DNA of 64,000 bases from Epinephelus fuscoguttatus. Lineage: Eukaryota; Chordata; Actinopteri; Perciformes; Serranidae. Position 1 is the first letter of the stretch. Each line of letters opens with the position of its first letter. The stretch spans positions 20,510,537 to 20,574,536 of the forward strand of contig NC_064767.1 of the NCBI RefSeq assembly GCF_011397635.1. Direction: 5' to 3'. Shown here one piece after another: positions 49,964 to 58,923 of this stretch. The notes under the pieces are model-generated. The model made no database searches and had not been told where the DNA came from. It saw only the letters and a list, made by a program, of their open reading frames with translations. The position numbers and the translations under genes are program-made.

Positions 49964-52447
49964 GCTGCTGGGTTACACGCTAAATAAGATTTGTACAGGA
50001 AGCTTCATTTCCTTATATCTCACAGCAGTCTGCTTTGTTTGGATCAAAGTCTGTCTGCCCTCATGTCCTATTAATCCTCTAAACTTCTGAGAGACAGAAC
50101 ATGAACCCAGAGTTATTCTTTTTCTGTCTTTTTTTTTTATAATGAAACTCCAAAATGACTCTGCATCTTGACCTAGATGTCAGGTCGTGCTCTGTTCCAG
50201 ACGACTGAGCTGCCTTTGAGTACACTGAATTAATCCCTGGCTGCGTTCAGAAGTACTCATATCAAATTGAAAAACAAGGAATTTGAGTCCTGTCAAGAAA
50301 TTGAATGACAGGGTTTTAGTATAAGCAGGCTACATGTGGCCACTGTTCCACTTTTTTTTTAGATTTCCAAGTAGAATCAAACATGTGGCTTTGCAAACAG
50401 AAATGAGAACCAAAAACACTATCTCTATCTTGTAAAGTCGTATTTTGAAAAAGTCAACGTACGTTTGTCGAGCCAGCCGTATTCTGCCACCATCTCCTTG
50501 TATGCAGGGTATCTCCCAGCTTCCTGTTCAACAGCAAAAACATGATAATATTAATAGTTAGAGAGAACATAAACAACATTTTGCAGGGCAATATTGTGTC
50601 AATACAAAGAAGTCAAGCATGTCTTTAATTATTAATTCTGCAAATACAAATACAAATACAAATACAACAACAACGTATCCTCATACAACAGTTGTTGTTG
50701 TGGTAAACTGACTGCACTTGTACAGCGCTCTTCTAGTCTTCAGATGACTTGAAGCACTTTAACACTACATGTCACATTCACCCATTCACACACACATTTA
50801 CACACTGGAGACCGAGGCTACCATACCCATGGTAGTGCCACCTGCTATTCAGTAATCATTCACTCGCACCAACACACTGATGGAACAATCATCGGAAGCA
50901 AATTGGGGTTCAGTATCTTGCCCAAGGATACTTCGACATGCGGGCTGGTGGAACCAGGGATCGGAGTGCCTGTCTTCTGATAAGTGGACGACCCACTCAA
51001 CCGCCAATCAACCGCCCCAGTATATCTAATATCTAACAATCTAGTGCCCCAGGCATAGAGCTTCAAGTAAAATAGTTAATGTACAGTTACACACTTATCA
51101 TAAGGTTTAAGTGTTGAGGATGGGGTTAGGTAAAGGCAAGTAAATTTAAGTAGGTTTTGTTGAGGAGAAGAAACATGGTTGGATGTCATCACATTACATA
51201 CTTAACATAGTGTTACATACTTAATGTACTTAATGTAAAGTTACATAGGTTAGGTTTAGGAAAAGAAACATGGTGGGGCACTGTCACATTACATACTAAA
51301 TATATCATACTTAAGGTAAAGTTACACACCTAATGTAAAGTACTTAAGGTGAAGTTATGAAGGTTAGGTTTAGGAAAACACCCATGGTGACGACGTACCT
51401 TAAAAGTTTACTTGGTTTCACATGGAACACAAACACTGGTCTTGTCCTGTGTTTGTTTTACCTGTCCACCACCCTAACCTAACTTACATTTCACTCTTTA
51501 TTCTACTTTCGTCTTTACTCCCGTCAGCACATGGGTCACGGGATTGCAGCCTTCCCAATAACGTAGGCTATACACAAATTACTAGATTATGATTACATGA
51601 TTTACATATGAATTCATGGATTACTTTTCATTGGTATATGTACGAACAGTGCCCGAGAGCAACCTGACTGTAATACTAAATGACTGAAGTAAGTCAAACA
51701 GCCTAAGAACCTAACAGACAAAGTTTTACTTTGGGGACATAATATGTAGTTGAAAAATGTAATAAAACACAATACATGTTATTGAAATACTTAGTATATT
51801 GCAAAATGTTTTTAATTGCAATATAGTGACTCAAGTATTGTGATAATATTGTATTATTAACAGTCAATATTATCATACAACAATCCACACCTAAACAATT
51901 CCAGCTTTAAGCTTGAGCTTAAGGTGTGGAAACCACTGCTCTAGGTAGTGTTTGTTAAAGTAAGAAGCACTTTTGTGATACGTATTAGTGTCTGATTGCC
52001 TCCCAGGTCTATTTTAAGGGACTGTCTCATCAACACAGCTTAAGGTCAAAGAGAAGACACGTAGGTGCAGCAAGGTTACGTTTACAATTTTCCACCAAAG
52101 CCTTGGATGCTCAGGTGTGACAGAGTTTAGTAAATTAACCCTGGCTCCACTGTGCGTGACCCTGACCCACAAATGGGTCTAATACAGGACACAAGGAAGA
52201 CATAAATTTCAGCTTTCTGTTGATTATAACCTGATCCCTGACTGCCTTTGAATAATGAACGTCGTCCCTGGCTGTTTTTCACACGTGGAACCTGAGATCA
52301 GAGGAGTAAAATGAGCACGCAGCAATGTTAGTGAGCTAAGAGAGCGCTCAAACACACTGCACCAACACACATGTGCCCATTCATACACACAAACATACAC
52401 ACAACTCCTTTATCTAAAAATGACACGGGTTAAGTGGCACGGCCTTA

Positions 52448-52479
<32 letters not shown>

Positions 52480-55400
52480 TGCGTGTGTACACAGACACAC
52501 ATAAGGAATTCAAGGGCTGTGAGCCAGCTGTCTGCTCTGCTCTGCAGGCTCATTCTGTCCCCTTCTCAGGAGAGCTGGTGTTGTTTAACACGCTGTAACA
52601 TTTATTATTGTGTCACAGCACTTAAAGCACCCAATCAATTGTTATGTTTAAACCTGAGCAAATGATTAAAGCTGCCATAGAACACTGCACCACAGATGTG
52701 TCAAGGACCTAGGGGACACATTTCTGAGATCAGACTTTAACCTGCATCGACTGATCTTTTAAGGGGAACAAGTTGTACACAGAACACTGACATATTATCA
52801 CTTAATGAAGTTAACATGTTTGTTTCTTATTTACACATCCAGCTGACATGGAACAACATCAGCATTCAGTTGGAGTTGTGTTTCTGTCCACCAGATAAAT
52901 GTAAGTAAAATATTTACTATCCTTTTAGCTATATTTTGTTCTAAACCAACACCTATGGGAAATATTTCACTCACTAGCTGCTAAATGCTCCACTATAGTC
53001 ACCAGCTAGTCACTAACTATCTGCTGTTTGGTGTCGGGCAGGTAGTACACAGTGGGTTTCTGGAGTTTTGTAGCTGACAATAGGGATGATGGGAGCAGTG
53101 AGAGTGAACAAAATCACAGACATTGCGGGTCGTACAACTAAAACAATCAGCTTTAAGAGGCTAAGACGCACTAAAGAGCTGTCAGCTTAATATTACAAGT
53201 GACCCTTTTCTGCACATAATAATTTGATCCATTATTAATATAAAAATTATCACTTAGCGCAGCTTTAAATTTATTTGTAAAATTGTCTCTCACCCTGATG
53301 GTCAACATGACATGCGTGTGGCTCTTCAAGACCTCGACTGCATTGCTATGGGTGATGTCATCAAAGCTGACCCCGTTGGCTGCCAGGATTTGATCGCCCA
53401 TTTTGATGCCATGCAGTTCTGCAAGCCCGCCCGGGTCCAACCTGAAGAGAAAGTGCATAAAGGCAGTGGGTAAATTGTAGGCACTTACAGCTTAAGTTTA
53501 AACCCATAGAAACAGAATGAGAGTAGAATGGAAGTTCCCCATTGATATTAACGTAGCAGAATGTTCAGAGGTGAGGCCATTTTTATGTGTACTGTTGCTA
53601 TTGCAACAATTGTAGTGGGCTGACTTCCGTATAAATGTCCATATAAACAAACCAACTTGTGGCAAGTGGCAAATTCACTGAGGTGAGGTTTTGGACAACC
53701 AAACAAGCAGTGGAGTATTAACATGCTCAAATAAACAATCTTTTTCTTGCTTAGTTTTTTAGGGCTTTTTTTTGCCTTAAATCGATAGGACAGTTGTTAG
53801 TGTGAAAGAGGGAAGGAGAAGAGGAATGACATGCAGCAAAGGGCCACAGATTAGAACCAAACCCGCAGCTGCTGCAGCAAGGACAAAGCCTTTGCACAGG
53901 GGGCGCCGCCTTTACCAGGTGAGCTAATGGGCGCCCTAACAATCTGTTACTTTTAACATATTACCATAACTATTTTTTCCTGTTTTGTTTTTGCCATTAG
54001 CTGCATGTTTGTTGAAACATGATGTAACATTACTATAGCTGCTTCATCAGAATGAGTGAGAGTCGCTGCTCAGTGAACAGCTGAGAGGCAGAGGCAGAGG
54101 CAGAGACCACAGGGATAAACAGTGTGGAGATCAGCATATTTTTACATCTAACTCAGTAAATTCAGGATAAATTTCAACCAAACCAAAGTTGGAGATTGTT
54201 GAAACAGTGGAATAACTAACTAGATAACTAACAAGACAAATTTTGTCATATTGATCACTGTACATTTATTATGTTAATCTGTCCTGTACACATGACATCT
54301 ATTGCACATGTGTCCGTCCTCAAAGAGGGATCTGGCCTCAGTTGCTCTTCCTGAGGTTTCTACCATATAAGGGTTTTTAGAGAGTTTTTTTCTGTAATAT
54401 AGTTTATACTGTAAAGCTTTTTGAGGCAAATTGTGATTTGTGATATTGGGCTTTATAAATAAAATTCAACTGAATTACGATTGATTTTGATGAGGTTTAT
54501 TTTGTTTCTGTTGAGTTTAAGTAAATACTATGAGTTAAAAGTTAGTCTCAATTTGGGGAAGGAGAGAAGCTTGTATTGGTGTGTGGTTTTATTTTTCTGT
54601 TTAGTAAGGTAAATAGGCCTCAATATCATTCTCAAACTAGTGAGTATGACACATTTTATGTCTCCCTCTGACGTTTGTTGTCACCATAGCAACTAACAAC
54701 GATGGCCATTTTCTTTTGTACTACTCAAATGACCACAGTAAACAGTTCATTGCCCGTTCTCATTTGATGTCTACAGTTATACATGACTTTATGTATTCAT
54801 ACAACTTTTGTTTCTTTTTTTACTCTGTATTTATAGTATGTTGAATATTTTACATTTAGTATATACTAGATGTTTGTGTCTTTTTCTCACCAGAAGCCCA
54901 CCAAAGCAGTTTCTTAACAACATTTTATGTAATGGCGATGAAGTCAACACAAGGCCTTTCTATTTAAGGCCTGGTTTCTTTGATTTAATGCAAAAACAGG
55001 GAAAAAAATAACTGCAAATGAGATTATGTGATCTTTAATTCCTATGGGAAAGTTGTATTCTGCACACACTGCACTACCCTGAATAATTTTGTTTGTCTGA
55101 TGCCTCTCCATGTGTAAAACAAGCAGTAGTCGAACGTGTTTCAAGCCATTCTTGGTTCATACTTAGAAACATAAATTCCCAGTCCGAACTCTTTGCCTCC
55201 TCTGATGTTGAAGCCCAGACAGTAGTCATCTGATGTGGTGAAGAGATGCACGATCCTGCGGAGAGCGCTGTCTGAACTGGTCTCTGATGGTGTACGACCG
55301 CTCTCCTCCACCACCATCCGCCGGTGAATCAGATCCACCCTACACACACACACATATGCCAAAGGTGAAATAAACACACGCATGAAAACATTCTCATACA

Positions 55401-57219
55401 CTGCTTTCTGTTTCTCTGCTGCGCTTGGGCCTGTCAGTATCTGTTAATCAAATAGCCATAAAGGTCACAGCGGTAATCCATCCACTGCTGCCACATGAAA
55501 CCAAGATACAGTATATCCCAAAAGAAAGATAACCAGTGTGAGCTACAGTCAAGTGACAAGACTTCACAAAACAAGAGCTATGCAAAGGTCAGTGGGGATA
55601 ACAACAAGGTGGTAGGCTGTACATTACATAATAATATGTACACCAAACTTTATACAGTCATAATATTCAGTTACTGTTAAGTAAAGCTGTTAAATTAACT
55701 ATGAAGTATAAATATTTCATGGTATATTAGATGTAGGATGTCATTTTTGGCAGCCTTATTCACACTGACACAACCCATACCGAGCAGCACCTCTGAGCTG
55801 TCTGGTCTCACCATGTGGTCTTCTCCTTGGAGTAGCGGATGCCGGGGATCTTGCCCACCCGTCTCACCACCATCCGCAGCCTGTTGTTGCCCGTCAGGAC
55901 CTTCACAGCGCTGCTCATGGTGATGCTCTCAAGGCTGACCCCGTTCACCTCCACCAGCTTATCGCCCACAGTCAGCCCAGCCTGCGCTGCAGACACAGGT
56001 GGAACTCAGTATGATACACAGGAGTAAATGTCACATGGAAAGTGAAGACCACATGGCCAGATGTAAGCACACTGACAAACACACTCAAACACACACACTC
56101 ACACTTTGTCCTAACCTGCAGAGCTGTCGTCCTCCACCTTGCTGACAAATATGCCGAGTCCGTGTTCAGAGCCCCCACGGACACTGAAGCCCAGACGCCC
56201 ATCTGGACTCTTATCTACTGTCACCGTGTGAATGTCTTCACTGTCATCCCCTCCTGAAAAAACAAAAACAAAGCAAAAACAGAGAGGTTTAGTATTTTAA
56301 AACTGATTGAATAATTCGCAGAATCAACAACAGAAGTTGCTTTCTACACATCCATTTTCTCAGTTATTAAGGGGTAAACAGTACTGCAAATATCTTGCAC
56401 TTTACCTACCTACAATTTTTTCTCAAATTTACACCAAATCCACAAACCTAGAAGTGAGAAATATGTTTTCTTCATTAAAGTTTTTAAATCATGAGTCACT
56501 GAGATATTCATGTGAACCTGTGTGGTATCCTCTAGGGCTGCAACAAACTATTATTTTCATTATCAATTAATCTGCCAGTTATTATCTCCATTAAATGATG
56601 AATTGTTTAGTCCATGAAATGTCAGAAAATATAATGAAAAATGTTCATCACAAGTTCCTAGATCCACATATGATGTCCTCAAATTGCTTGTGTGATGCAA
56701 GCCCCCAAAATATTCAGTCTTCTATCACACCAGAACAAGAGAACCAGCAAATATTCAAATTTCAGGAACCCGAACTTCTGCACTTTTGGGGGTATTTTTG
56801 CCTGAAAATAAAATGAGTTATTGACAAAATCAAAATGGTTGCTGATTAAACAATCAACTAATCCTTTCAGCTCTAGTATCTACAGTATATTGCATAATAA
56901 TAATACATTTTCTTGCTCTAAACTCTAATCTAAACTTGAATTTATGATGGACTGAATAACTGAATGTCCTTCTGCTACCAGTCCCACTGTGTGCGTTACC
57001 ATAGTTACAGAGGACTGTGATCTCACCATCAACAGGTGCATTGATGAGAATGACCCTGCCCATCGGTGAGGATGACCTGCGTTTGTGGCGGTGCTGCTTC
57101 TTCACCATGTAGCGTGTAGTACTGTGGGAACCCCCTGCCTGGCCTCCATGGATGAAGTGGGGATGCCCACCTCCATTTGTCATCTCCCTCCAGTCAGAGG
57201 AGTGAGAGCAGTGAGCCAT
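35804..57219 (-). CDS. pdzd7: Pdzd7, PDZ domain-containing 7, Usher-complex scaffold; 15 coding exons, 982 aa
   Basis: Exons in transcript order: 57219-57027, 56253-56116, 55986-55812, 55339-55163, 53441-53294, 50523-50463, 49806-49282, 46692-46537, 46085-45913, 44104-44013, 43909-43818, 43657-43589, 41382-40711, 39929-39829, 35980-35804. All junctions are GT-AG and the frame stays open to TAA. Layout: basic N-terminus with [16 protein letters not shown]1 (about 72-153, LGFSVRGG), PDZ2 (about 197-277, LGFNIRGG), Ser-rich linker, harmonin-homology-like helical domain (about 553-632), RS-rich linker, and PDZ3 (about 880-967, LGISISGG). All three carboxylate-binding loops are intact. Known for the family: PDZD7 organises USH2A, ADGRV1 and whirlin at stereocilia ankle links and is an Usher modifier/deafness gene. 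The C-terminus stops soon after PDZ3, without the proline-rich tail of the mammalian protein. Teleosts have two copies; which one this is remains unresolved. Confidence 0.95.
36320..36346. repeat. (CA)n microsatellite, interrupted
   Basis: 27 bp of CA with one CC interruption, in the last pdzd7 intron. Confidence 0.9.
37640..37860 (+). repeat. Dispersed fish repeat, family A copy 3
   Basis: Carries ttggtaattccctgattttt, gcgtcaccaggttgatattt and tggattgccatgaattttta, matching 585-760 in the same orientation. Confidence 0.6.
37865..38385 (+). repeat. Dispersed element, family D copy 2
   Basis: Reverse-complement match to 24660-25105 and same-strand match to 47895-48312, including caaatatggtcacttctggctcc and aatccaatgggtgac. 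Ends gatacagactacggca. A LINE 3' end follows directly. Confidence 0.65.
38385..38813 (+). mobile_element. LINE reverse-transcriptase 3' end, degenerate
   Basis: Broken frames give [40 protein letters not shown] and [12 protein letters not shown]. These are the C-terminal landmarks of L2/CR1-like fish LINE ORF2, here spread over two frames by frameshift. The 3' end aaaggcacctataaatg..attatta fits the tail of such elements. Non-functional remnant in pdzd7 intron 14. Confidence 0.75.
39829..39929 (-). CDS. pdzd7: pdzd7 coding exon 14 (PDZ3 core)
   Basis: 101 nt, acceptor gtgtttacag, donor gtgagc. Encodes [20 protein letters not shown] and [13 protein letters not shown]. The binding loop here is LGIS rather than LGF, as in mammals. 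Confidence 0.95.
40270..40410 (+). pseudogene. Possible transposase zinc-finger relic
   Basis: Translates as [16 protein letters not shown], an in-frame stop at 40321-40324, then [13 protein letters not shown]. The pattern of W..FPW/R.RYD followed by a C..C pair resembles the N-terminal TTF/BED-like region of hAT-related transposases. Short and degenerate, so uncertain. Confidence 0.3.
40711..41382 (-). CDS. pdzd7: pdzd7 coding exon 13 (long RS-rich linker and PDZ3 start)
   Basis: 672 nt, acceptor gtttgtccag, donor gtaagt. Starts [20 protein letters not shown], includes [20 protein letters not shown], repeated RS/RR motifs and SPVRNGHGR, and ends [11 protein letters not shown], the first strand of PDZ3. 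The mammalian linker is likewise Arg/Ser-rich but poorly alignable. Confidence 0.93.
41605..42070 (+). repeat. Dispersed element, family C copy 2
   Basis: Same orientation as 15270-15835, with tgacttatcaatgtcatttc, ttccatgtaggcgcatggaa and a 3' end with ggagataaagttttctttga. It contains a run of 13 G at 41832-41844 where the other copy has a shorter G cluster. Lies in pdzd7 intron 12. Confidence 0.65.
41832..41844 (+). repeat. G13 homopolymer
   Basis: Thirteen consecutive G; length may be unreliable. Confidence 0.9.
43313..43334. repeat. (GT)n microsatellite
   Basis: Short GT run in pdzd7 intron 12. Confidence 0.85.
43589..43657 (-). CDS. pdzd7: pdzd7 coding exon 12 (69 nt)
   Basis: Acceptor tttcttcctag, donor gtacat. 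Encodes [20 protein letters not shown], corresponding to the mammalian RHLITPVP segment. Confidence 0.92.
43818..43909 (-). CDS. pdzd7: pdzd7 coding exon 11 (end of helical domain)
   Basis: 92 nt, acceptor tcctctgcag, donor gtaaca. Encodes [20 protein letters not shown], matching mammalian [17 protein letters not shown]. Confidence 0.95.
44013..44104 (-). CDS. pdzd7: pdzd7 coding exon 10 (helical domain)
   Basis: 92 nt, acceptor tttccctcag, donor gtgaga. Encodes [20 protein letters not shown] and [11 protein letters not shown], nearly identical to mammalian [17 protein letters not shown]. Confidence 0.95.
44200..45440. repeat. Repeat-like AT-rich segment in pdzd7 intron 9
   Basis: Contains an internal near-duplication (aatcacctggttcattggtt at about 44477, aatcaccaggtccatttgta at about 44689), a LINE-tail-like aaaaggcgctttatatttaa at 45094, and ends aaattggtggagttgcccttt, a phrase also found at 42438. 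Probably several overlapping elements. Confidence 0.4.
45913..46085 (-). CDS. pdzd7: pdzd7 coding exon 9 (start of harmonin-homology-like domain)
   Basis: 173 nt, acceptor aatcccttag, donor gtaagt. Encodes [11 protein letters not shown] and the first helices [20 protein letters not shown] and VMRHCRR. These match the helical domain between PDZ2 and PDZ3 of PDZD7/whirlin-type proteins. Confidence 0.92.
46537..46692 (-). CDS. pdzd7: pdzd7 coding exon 8 (basic linker)
   Basis: 156 nt, acceptor ccacctttag, donor gtgagg. Encodes [18 protein letters not shown], then [14 protein letters not shown], matching mammalian LQRSKT.MNLFFK. Very Lys/Arg-rich. The mammalian protein carries a longer segment after LFFK; no exon for it was found in the next 451 bases. 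Confidence 0.92.
46860..47890. other. Unique block within pdzd7 intron 7
   Basis: Little repeat similarity within the window. Contains gtgattaatcatgagtctgc and other AT-core motifs. No exon with PDZD7 similarity was found. May hold intronic regulatory sequence. Confidence 0.3.
47895..48312 (+). repeat. Dispersed element, family D copy 3
   Basis: Matches 37865-38385 (caaatatggtcacgtctggctcc, ccaatgggtgactcc) and ends ttatacagtctatggca, the inverse of the 24660 start. Confidence 0.65.
48390..48570 (-). mobile_element. tRNA-derived SINE, copy 2
   Basis: The minus strand starts GCCCAGTAGCTCACCTGGTA (tRNA 5' half with A box), then AGTTCAATTCTAG (B box), GCATGCCATCCCCGCTCTCC, and the tail CTGTCCTATCAAATAAAAAG. 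The clearest of the three copies, in pdzd7 intron 7. Confidence 0.8.
49282..49806 (-). CDS. pdzd7: pdzd7 coding exon 7 (Ser-rich linker)
   Basis: 525 nt, acceptor attgttttctgcag, donor gtgaga. Begins [11 protein letters not shown] and contains a serine-rich run, [16 protein letters not shown] and [20 protein letters not shown], which are conserved landmarks of PDZD7 in otherwise disordered sequence. Confidence 0.93.
49916..49960. repeat. (CA)n microsatellite
   Basis: 45 bp CA run, about 110 bases upstream (in transcript sense) of pdzd7 exon 7. Confidence 0.95.
50463..50523 (-). CDS. pdzd7: pdzd7 coding exon 6 (61 nt, post-PDZ2 linker)
   Basis: This small exon encodes [20 protein letters not shown], matching the mammalian [13 protein letters not shown] segment. 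The acceptor is gctgttgaacag and the donor gtacgt. Confidence 0.93.
50641..50667. repeat. (CAAATA)n short tandem repeat
   Basis: Four to five copies of CAAATA. Confidence 0.9.
50690..51020. repeat. Dispersed fish repeat
   Basis: Phrase series acagcgctcttctagtcttc, cacattcacccattcacaca, gttcagtatcttgcccaagg and gaaccagggatcgg, recurrent in teleost intergenic DNA. Non-coding, in pdzd7 intron 5. Confidence 0.65.
51090..51420. repeat. Imperfect tandem repeat (ggttaggtttagg units)
   Basis: Units built from aaagttacatacttaatgt and ggttaggtttaggaaaa..catggt recur three to four times, each about 90-110 bp. A related motif in other order appears near 60110-60200. Confidence 0.6.
52447..52474. repeat. 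(AC)n microsatellite
   Basis: 28 bp AC run. Confidence 0.95.
52930..53165 (-). repeat. Family B fragment (inverted right part)
   Basis: Contains gctgctaaatgctccactat and accagctagtcactaacta, the reverse complement of 5325-5370 and 19236-19290. It ends just beside pdzd7 exon 5. Confidence 0.55.
53294..53441 (-). CDS. pdzd7: pdzd7 coding exon 5 (PDZ2, second half)
   Basis: 148 nt, acceptor tctcttcag, donor gtgaga. Encodes [20 protein letters not shown] and the helix [18 protein letters not shown]. Ends in phase 0. Confidence 0.95.
53745..53936 (-). mobile_element. tRNA-derived SINE, copy 3
   Basis: Minus-strand head GGGCGCCCATTAGCTCACCT, B box GGTTCTAATCTG, TGCTGCATGTCATTCCTCTT and tail CTGTCCTATCGATTTAAGGC. 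Same family and orientation as the copies at 6940 and 48390; lies in pdzd7 intron 4. Confidence 0.78.
54255..54475 (+). repeat. Dispersed fish repeat ending in a LINE/SINE-type tail
   Basis: Phrases ctgtcctgtacacatgacat, ctattgcacatgtgtccgtc, ttcctgaggtttctaccat and tgatattgggctttataaataaaattcaactgaa (split here) are typical of an abundant percomorph repeat 3' end. Confidence 0.65.
55163..55339 (-). CDS. pdzd7: pdzd7 coding exon 4 (linker and PDZ2 start)
   Basis: 177 nt, acceptor tgtgtag, donor gtatga. Encodes [19 protein letters not shown], then [20 protein letters not shown] with the PDZ2 loop and [12 protein letters not shown]. Confidence 0.95.
55812..55986 (-). CDS. pdzd7: pdzd7 coding exon 3 (PDZ1, second half)
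   Basis: 175 nt, acceptor ctgtgtctgcag, donor gtgaga. Encodes [19 protein letters not shown], the alpha-B helix SSAVKVLT, and [12 protein letters not shown], which is nearly identical to mammalian PDZD7. Confidence 0.95.
56116..56253 (-). CDS. pdzd7: pdzd7 coding exon 2 (PDZ1, first half)
   Basis: 138 nt, acceptor gttttttcag, donor gttagg. Encodes [11 protein letters not shown] and the PDZ1 binding loop [20 protein letters not shown]. Phase 1 at both ends. Confidence 0.94.
56533..56875. mobile_element. hAT-like MITE
   Basis: Left end tagggctgcaacaaactatt with attttcattatcaattaatc, right end caatcaactaatcctttcag plus ctcta: imperfect inverted repeats around the familiar tgtcagaaaatataatgaaa body. 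343 bp, no ORF, in pdzd7 intron 1. Confidence 0.8.
57027..57219 (-). CDS. pdzd7: pdzd7 coding exon 1 (codons 1-64 plus 1 nt)
   Basis: Begins [13 protein letters not shown] in a strong context (agcATGG) and ends at the conserved [15 protein letters not shown], followed by donor gtgaga. It contains the basic KKQHRHKRR stretch that matches the RKQQR region of mammalian PDZD7. An upstream in-frame start in the preceding exon is possible (see findings). Confidence 0.9.
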
Positions 57220-58219
57220 GCTATGTGTCTGGCAAATCTTCCCTCAGTCATCCAGACAGGAGGATATCTGGGGTCTGATGTCAGGATGGAAGAGGTGCAG
57301 CCTGGGATTTAGGGAGCGGAGGTGGGGGACAGGTGTGGTGGGGAGCTGTGGTTTTTTGCACCTGATGATCCAGAGTGGATGATAATATACTGGAACTGGT
57401 CCCCACTTGAGCTGGCAATTCACAATCCTGTGGGTAACATCCCTAATCTTCATTAAAACCAGACCATAGAGAAAGCTTTGTAAAAGAATCCAAGATCCAA
57501 AAGAGAAAATGTGACAAAGAAAAACTCCACAAAGATGAATGAAAAACAATCATTTAAAAACGGTGGCAAAAAGTAGAGCTCCATGATTGAAGTGTGGACT
57601 TTTCTTTGTAGGTGCAAGAAGCTGAATTAATCCACAAGTTTCCACTGCAGCCTCTGAATCCGTCTCCACTGCCTGTGTGCAGAGAAGTCAGCGGTGCATG
57701 GTGATTCCCCTCGGGTCATGTTTAATTAAATGGATATCTGTTGTGTGGAGAATATTCTGGGATGAGTAATGTGGGCTCAGAAGTACCAGATGGGATAGTA
57801 AAACTCAAACTCATTTTGATACAGTACTGACCTTTAGCCTGGGACCTTTAATAGAATAAAACTAAATACAAAGTCCTATCCTATCTCCTTACAGTGTGTC
57901 AGCAGAAGTCCTACTGTCATTGAACTTCACGTGTTCCCATCAGTCAGCACCATGGACAGCGACCAAGATACAGTATCCATAAACAAGTGACCTCCTTTAA
58001 ACAGTTAATTATCATCTGCATTCACATTAACTAAAACTAAACTTCTAAACTGTTGACATATTTCCGAGCAGTGTGGGTGAACTTTAACGCGTCATGCTTC
58101 TGTCTGAACTTACTCCTGATGATACCTTGAACCATGAAACGTTAAAAAGTGAGTGCCAAACTATTAAAACATCGTGACATTGCGTTTAAAGGAAAGTAAA
58201 CAAAGTGTTAGGAGGTTAC

Positions 58220-58290
58220 CTGCTGTGTCCATGTTGTGCCGGATGAGCTGGACAGACGCTCAGTCCGCCTCGCTGACGCATTATCGGACA
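58220..58290 (-). other. pdzd7: pdzd7 5' exon (untranslated, or carrying an upstream in-frame start)
   Basis: On the minus strand, GTCTGTCCAGCTCATCCGGC leads to ACATGGACACAGCAG and a donor gtaacc (GT at 58219-58218). It sits 1 kb upstream of the first certain coding exon in locally CpG-richer sequence and has no TATA box. Its ATG (58232-58230) has a strong Kozak context. The 5' limit is a guess. Confidence 0.5.
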
Positions 58291-58896
58291 CCTCCGGTGT
58301 ATTAGTGCCACCTCAGTTGTTCTCCAGGTGACAATTATTGTCTTATGAGGTGTAAGCCGTGTGCTTAAGCCTCTGCAGCTGTGCAGCCATTAGCGCTGGA
58401 CCAGTCATGATTAAGTGCACTAATTGCACTTATATTACTGTGACGCTGCTTCAATCTATGTCACTTTGTCCTCGGGTTATTAATGTGTTAATTAAGTCCG
58501 TATTTTTGGGTAAAATTGCAGAGAGGTGTGTGTGGAGAAAGTGAGCTGTGGATCCTCCTGACTGCCGTCACCGTGTCTGTGAGGTGGGTGAACAACCCCA
58601 CCCAGTGGCCAGCGGTGTTACATCACAACTTCTGTGCGGGTCCCATTGATAAGTTTCATTAATAACAGTGAATATACTGAGGCTAAACAGGAACAGGAAA
58701 CCTTGACCTTGAACATGTGGTTTTTGTATTAGTTTTGCAGTTTTTGTCCCCTCATGTATCCGTTGGTGTGGCTGATTGCTTTTTATTTAATAGGGGAGGT
58801 ATCATAAGCCATTTTGCCTTCTAACCTCCCCTGCACAATGTTTTAACTTTTAATTTCTTTTCCCCTGTATCTATAGGCCTACATGTATGTGCAAAT
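58291..58896. promoter_or_regulatory. Probable pdzd7 promoter-proximal region
   Basis: Sequence upstream of the inferred pdzd7 5' exon. It includes tccaggtgac (E-box CAGGTG at 58325-58330) and a palindrome gacaattattgtc near 58331; no TATA box. Beyond about 58650 it turns into repeat-like AT-rich sequence with a LINE-type tail. The regulatory role is inferred from position only. Confidence 0.3.
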
Positions 58897-58922
58897 AAAC
58901 TAAACTAAACTAAACTAAACTA
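58897..58922. repeat. (AACTA)n short tandem repeat
   Basis: About five copies of AACTA, possibly the tail of an upstream retroelement remnant. Confidence 0.85.
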
Positions 58923-58923
58923 C

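Noticed and set aside
6940..53936. tRNA genes at the SINE heads
   Set aside because: A and B box-like stretches are present but the cloverleaf is not maintained and SINE tails follow, so these are retroposons, not tRNA genes.
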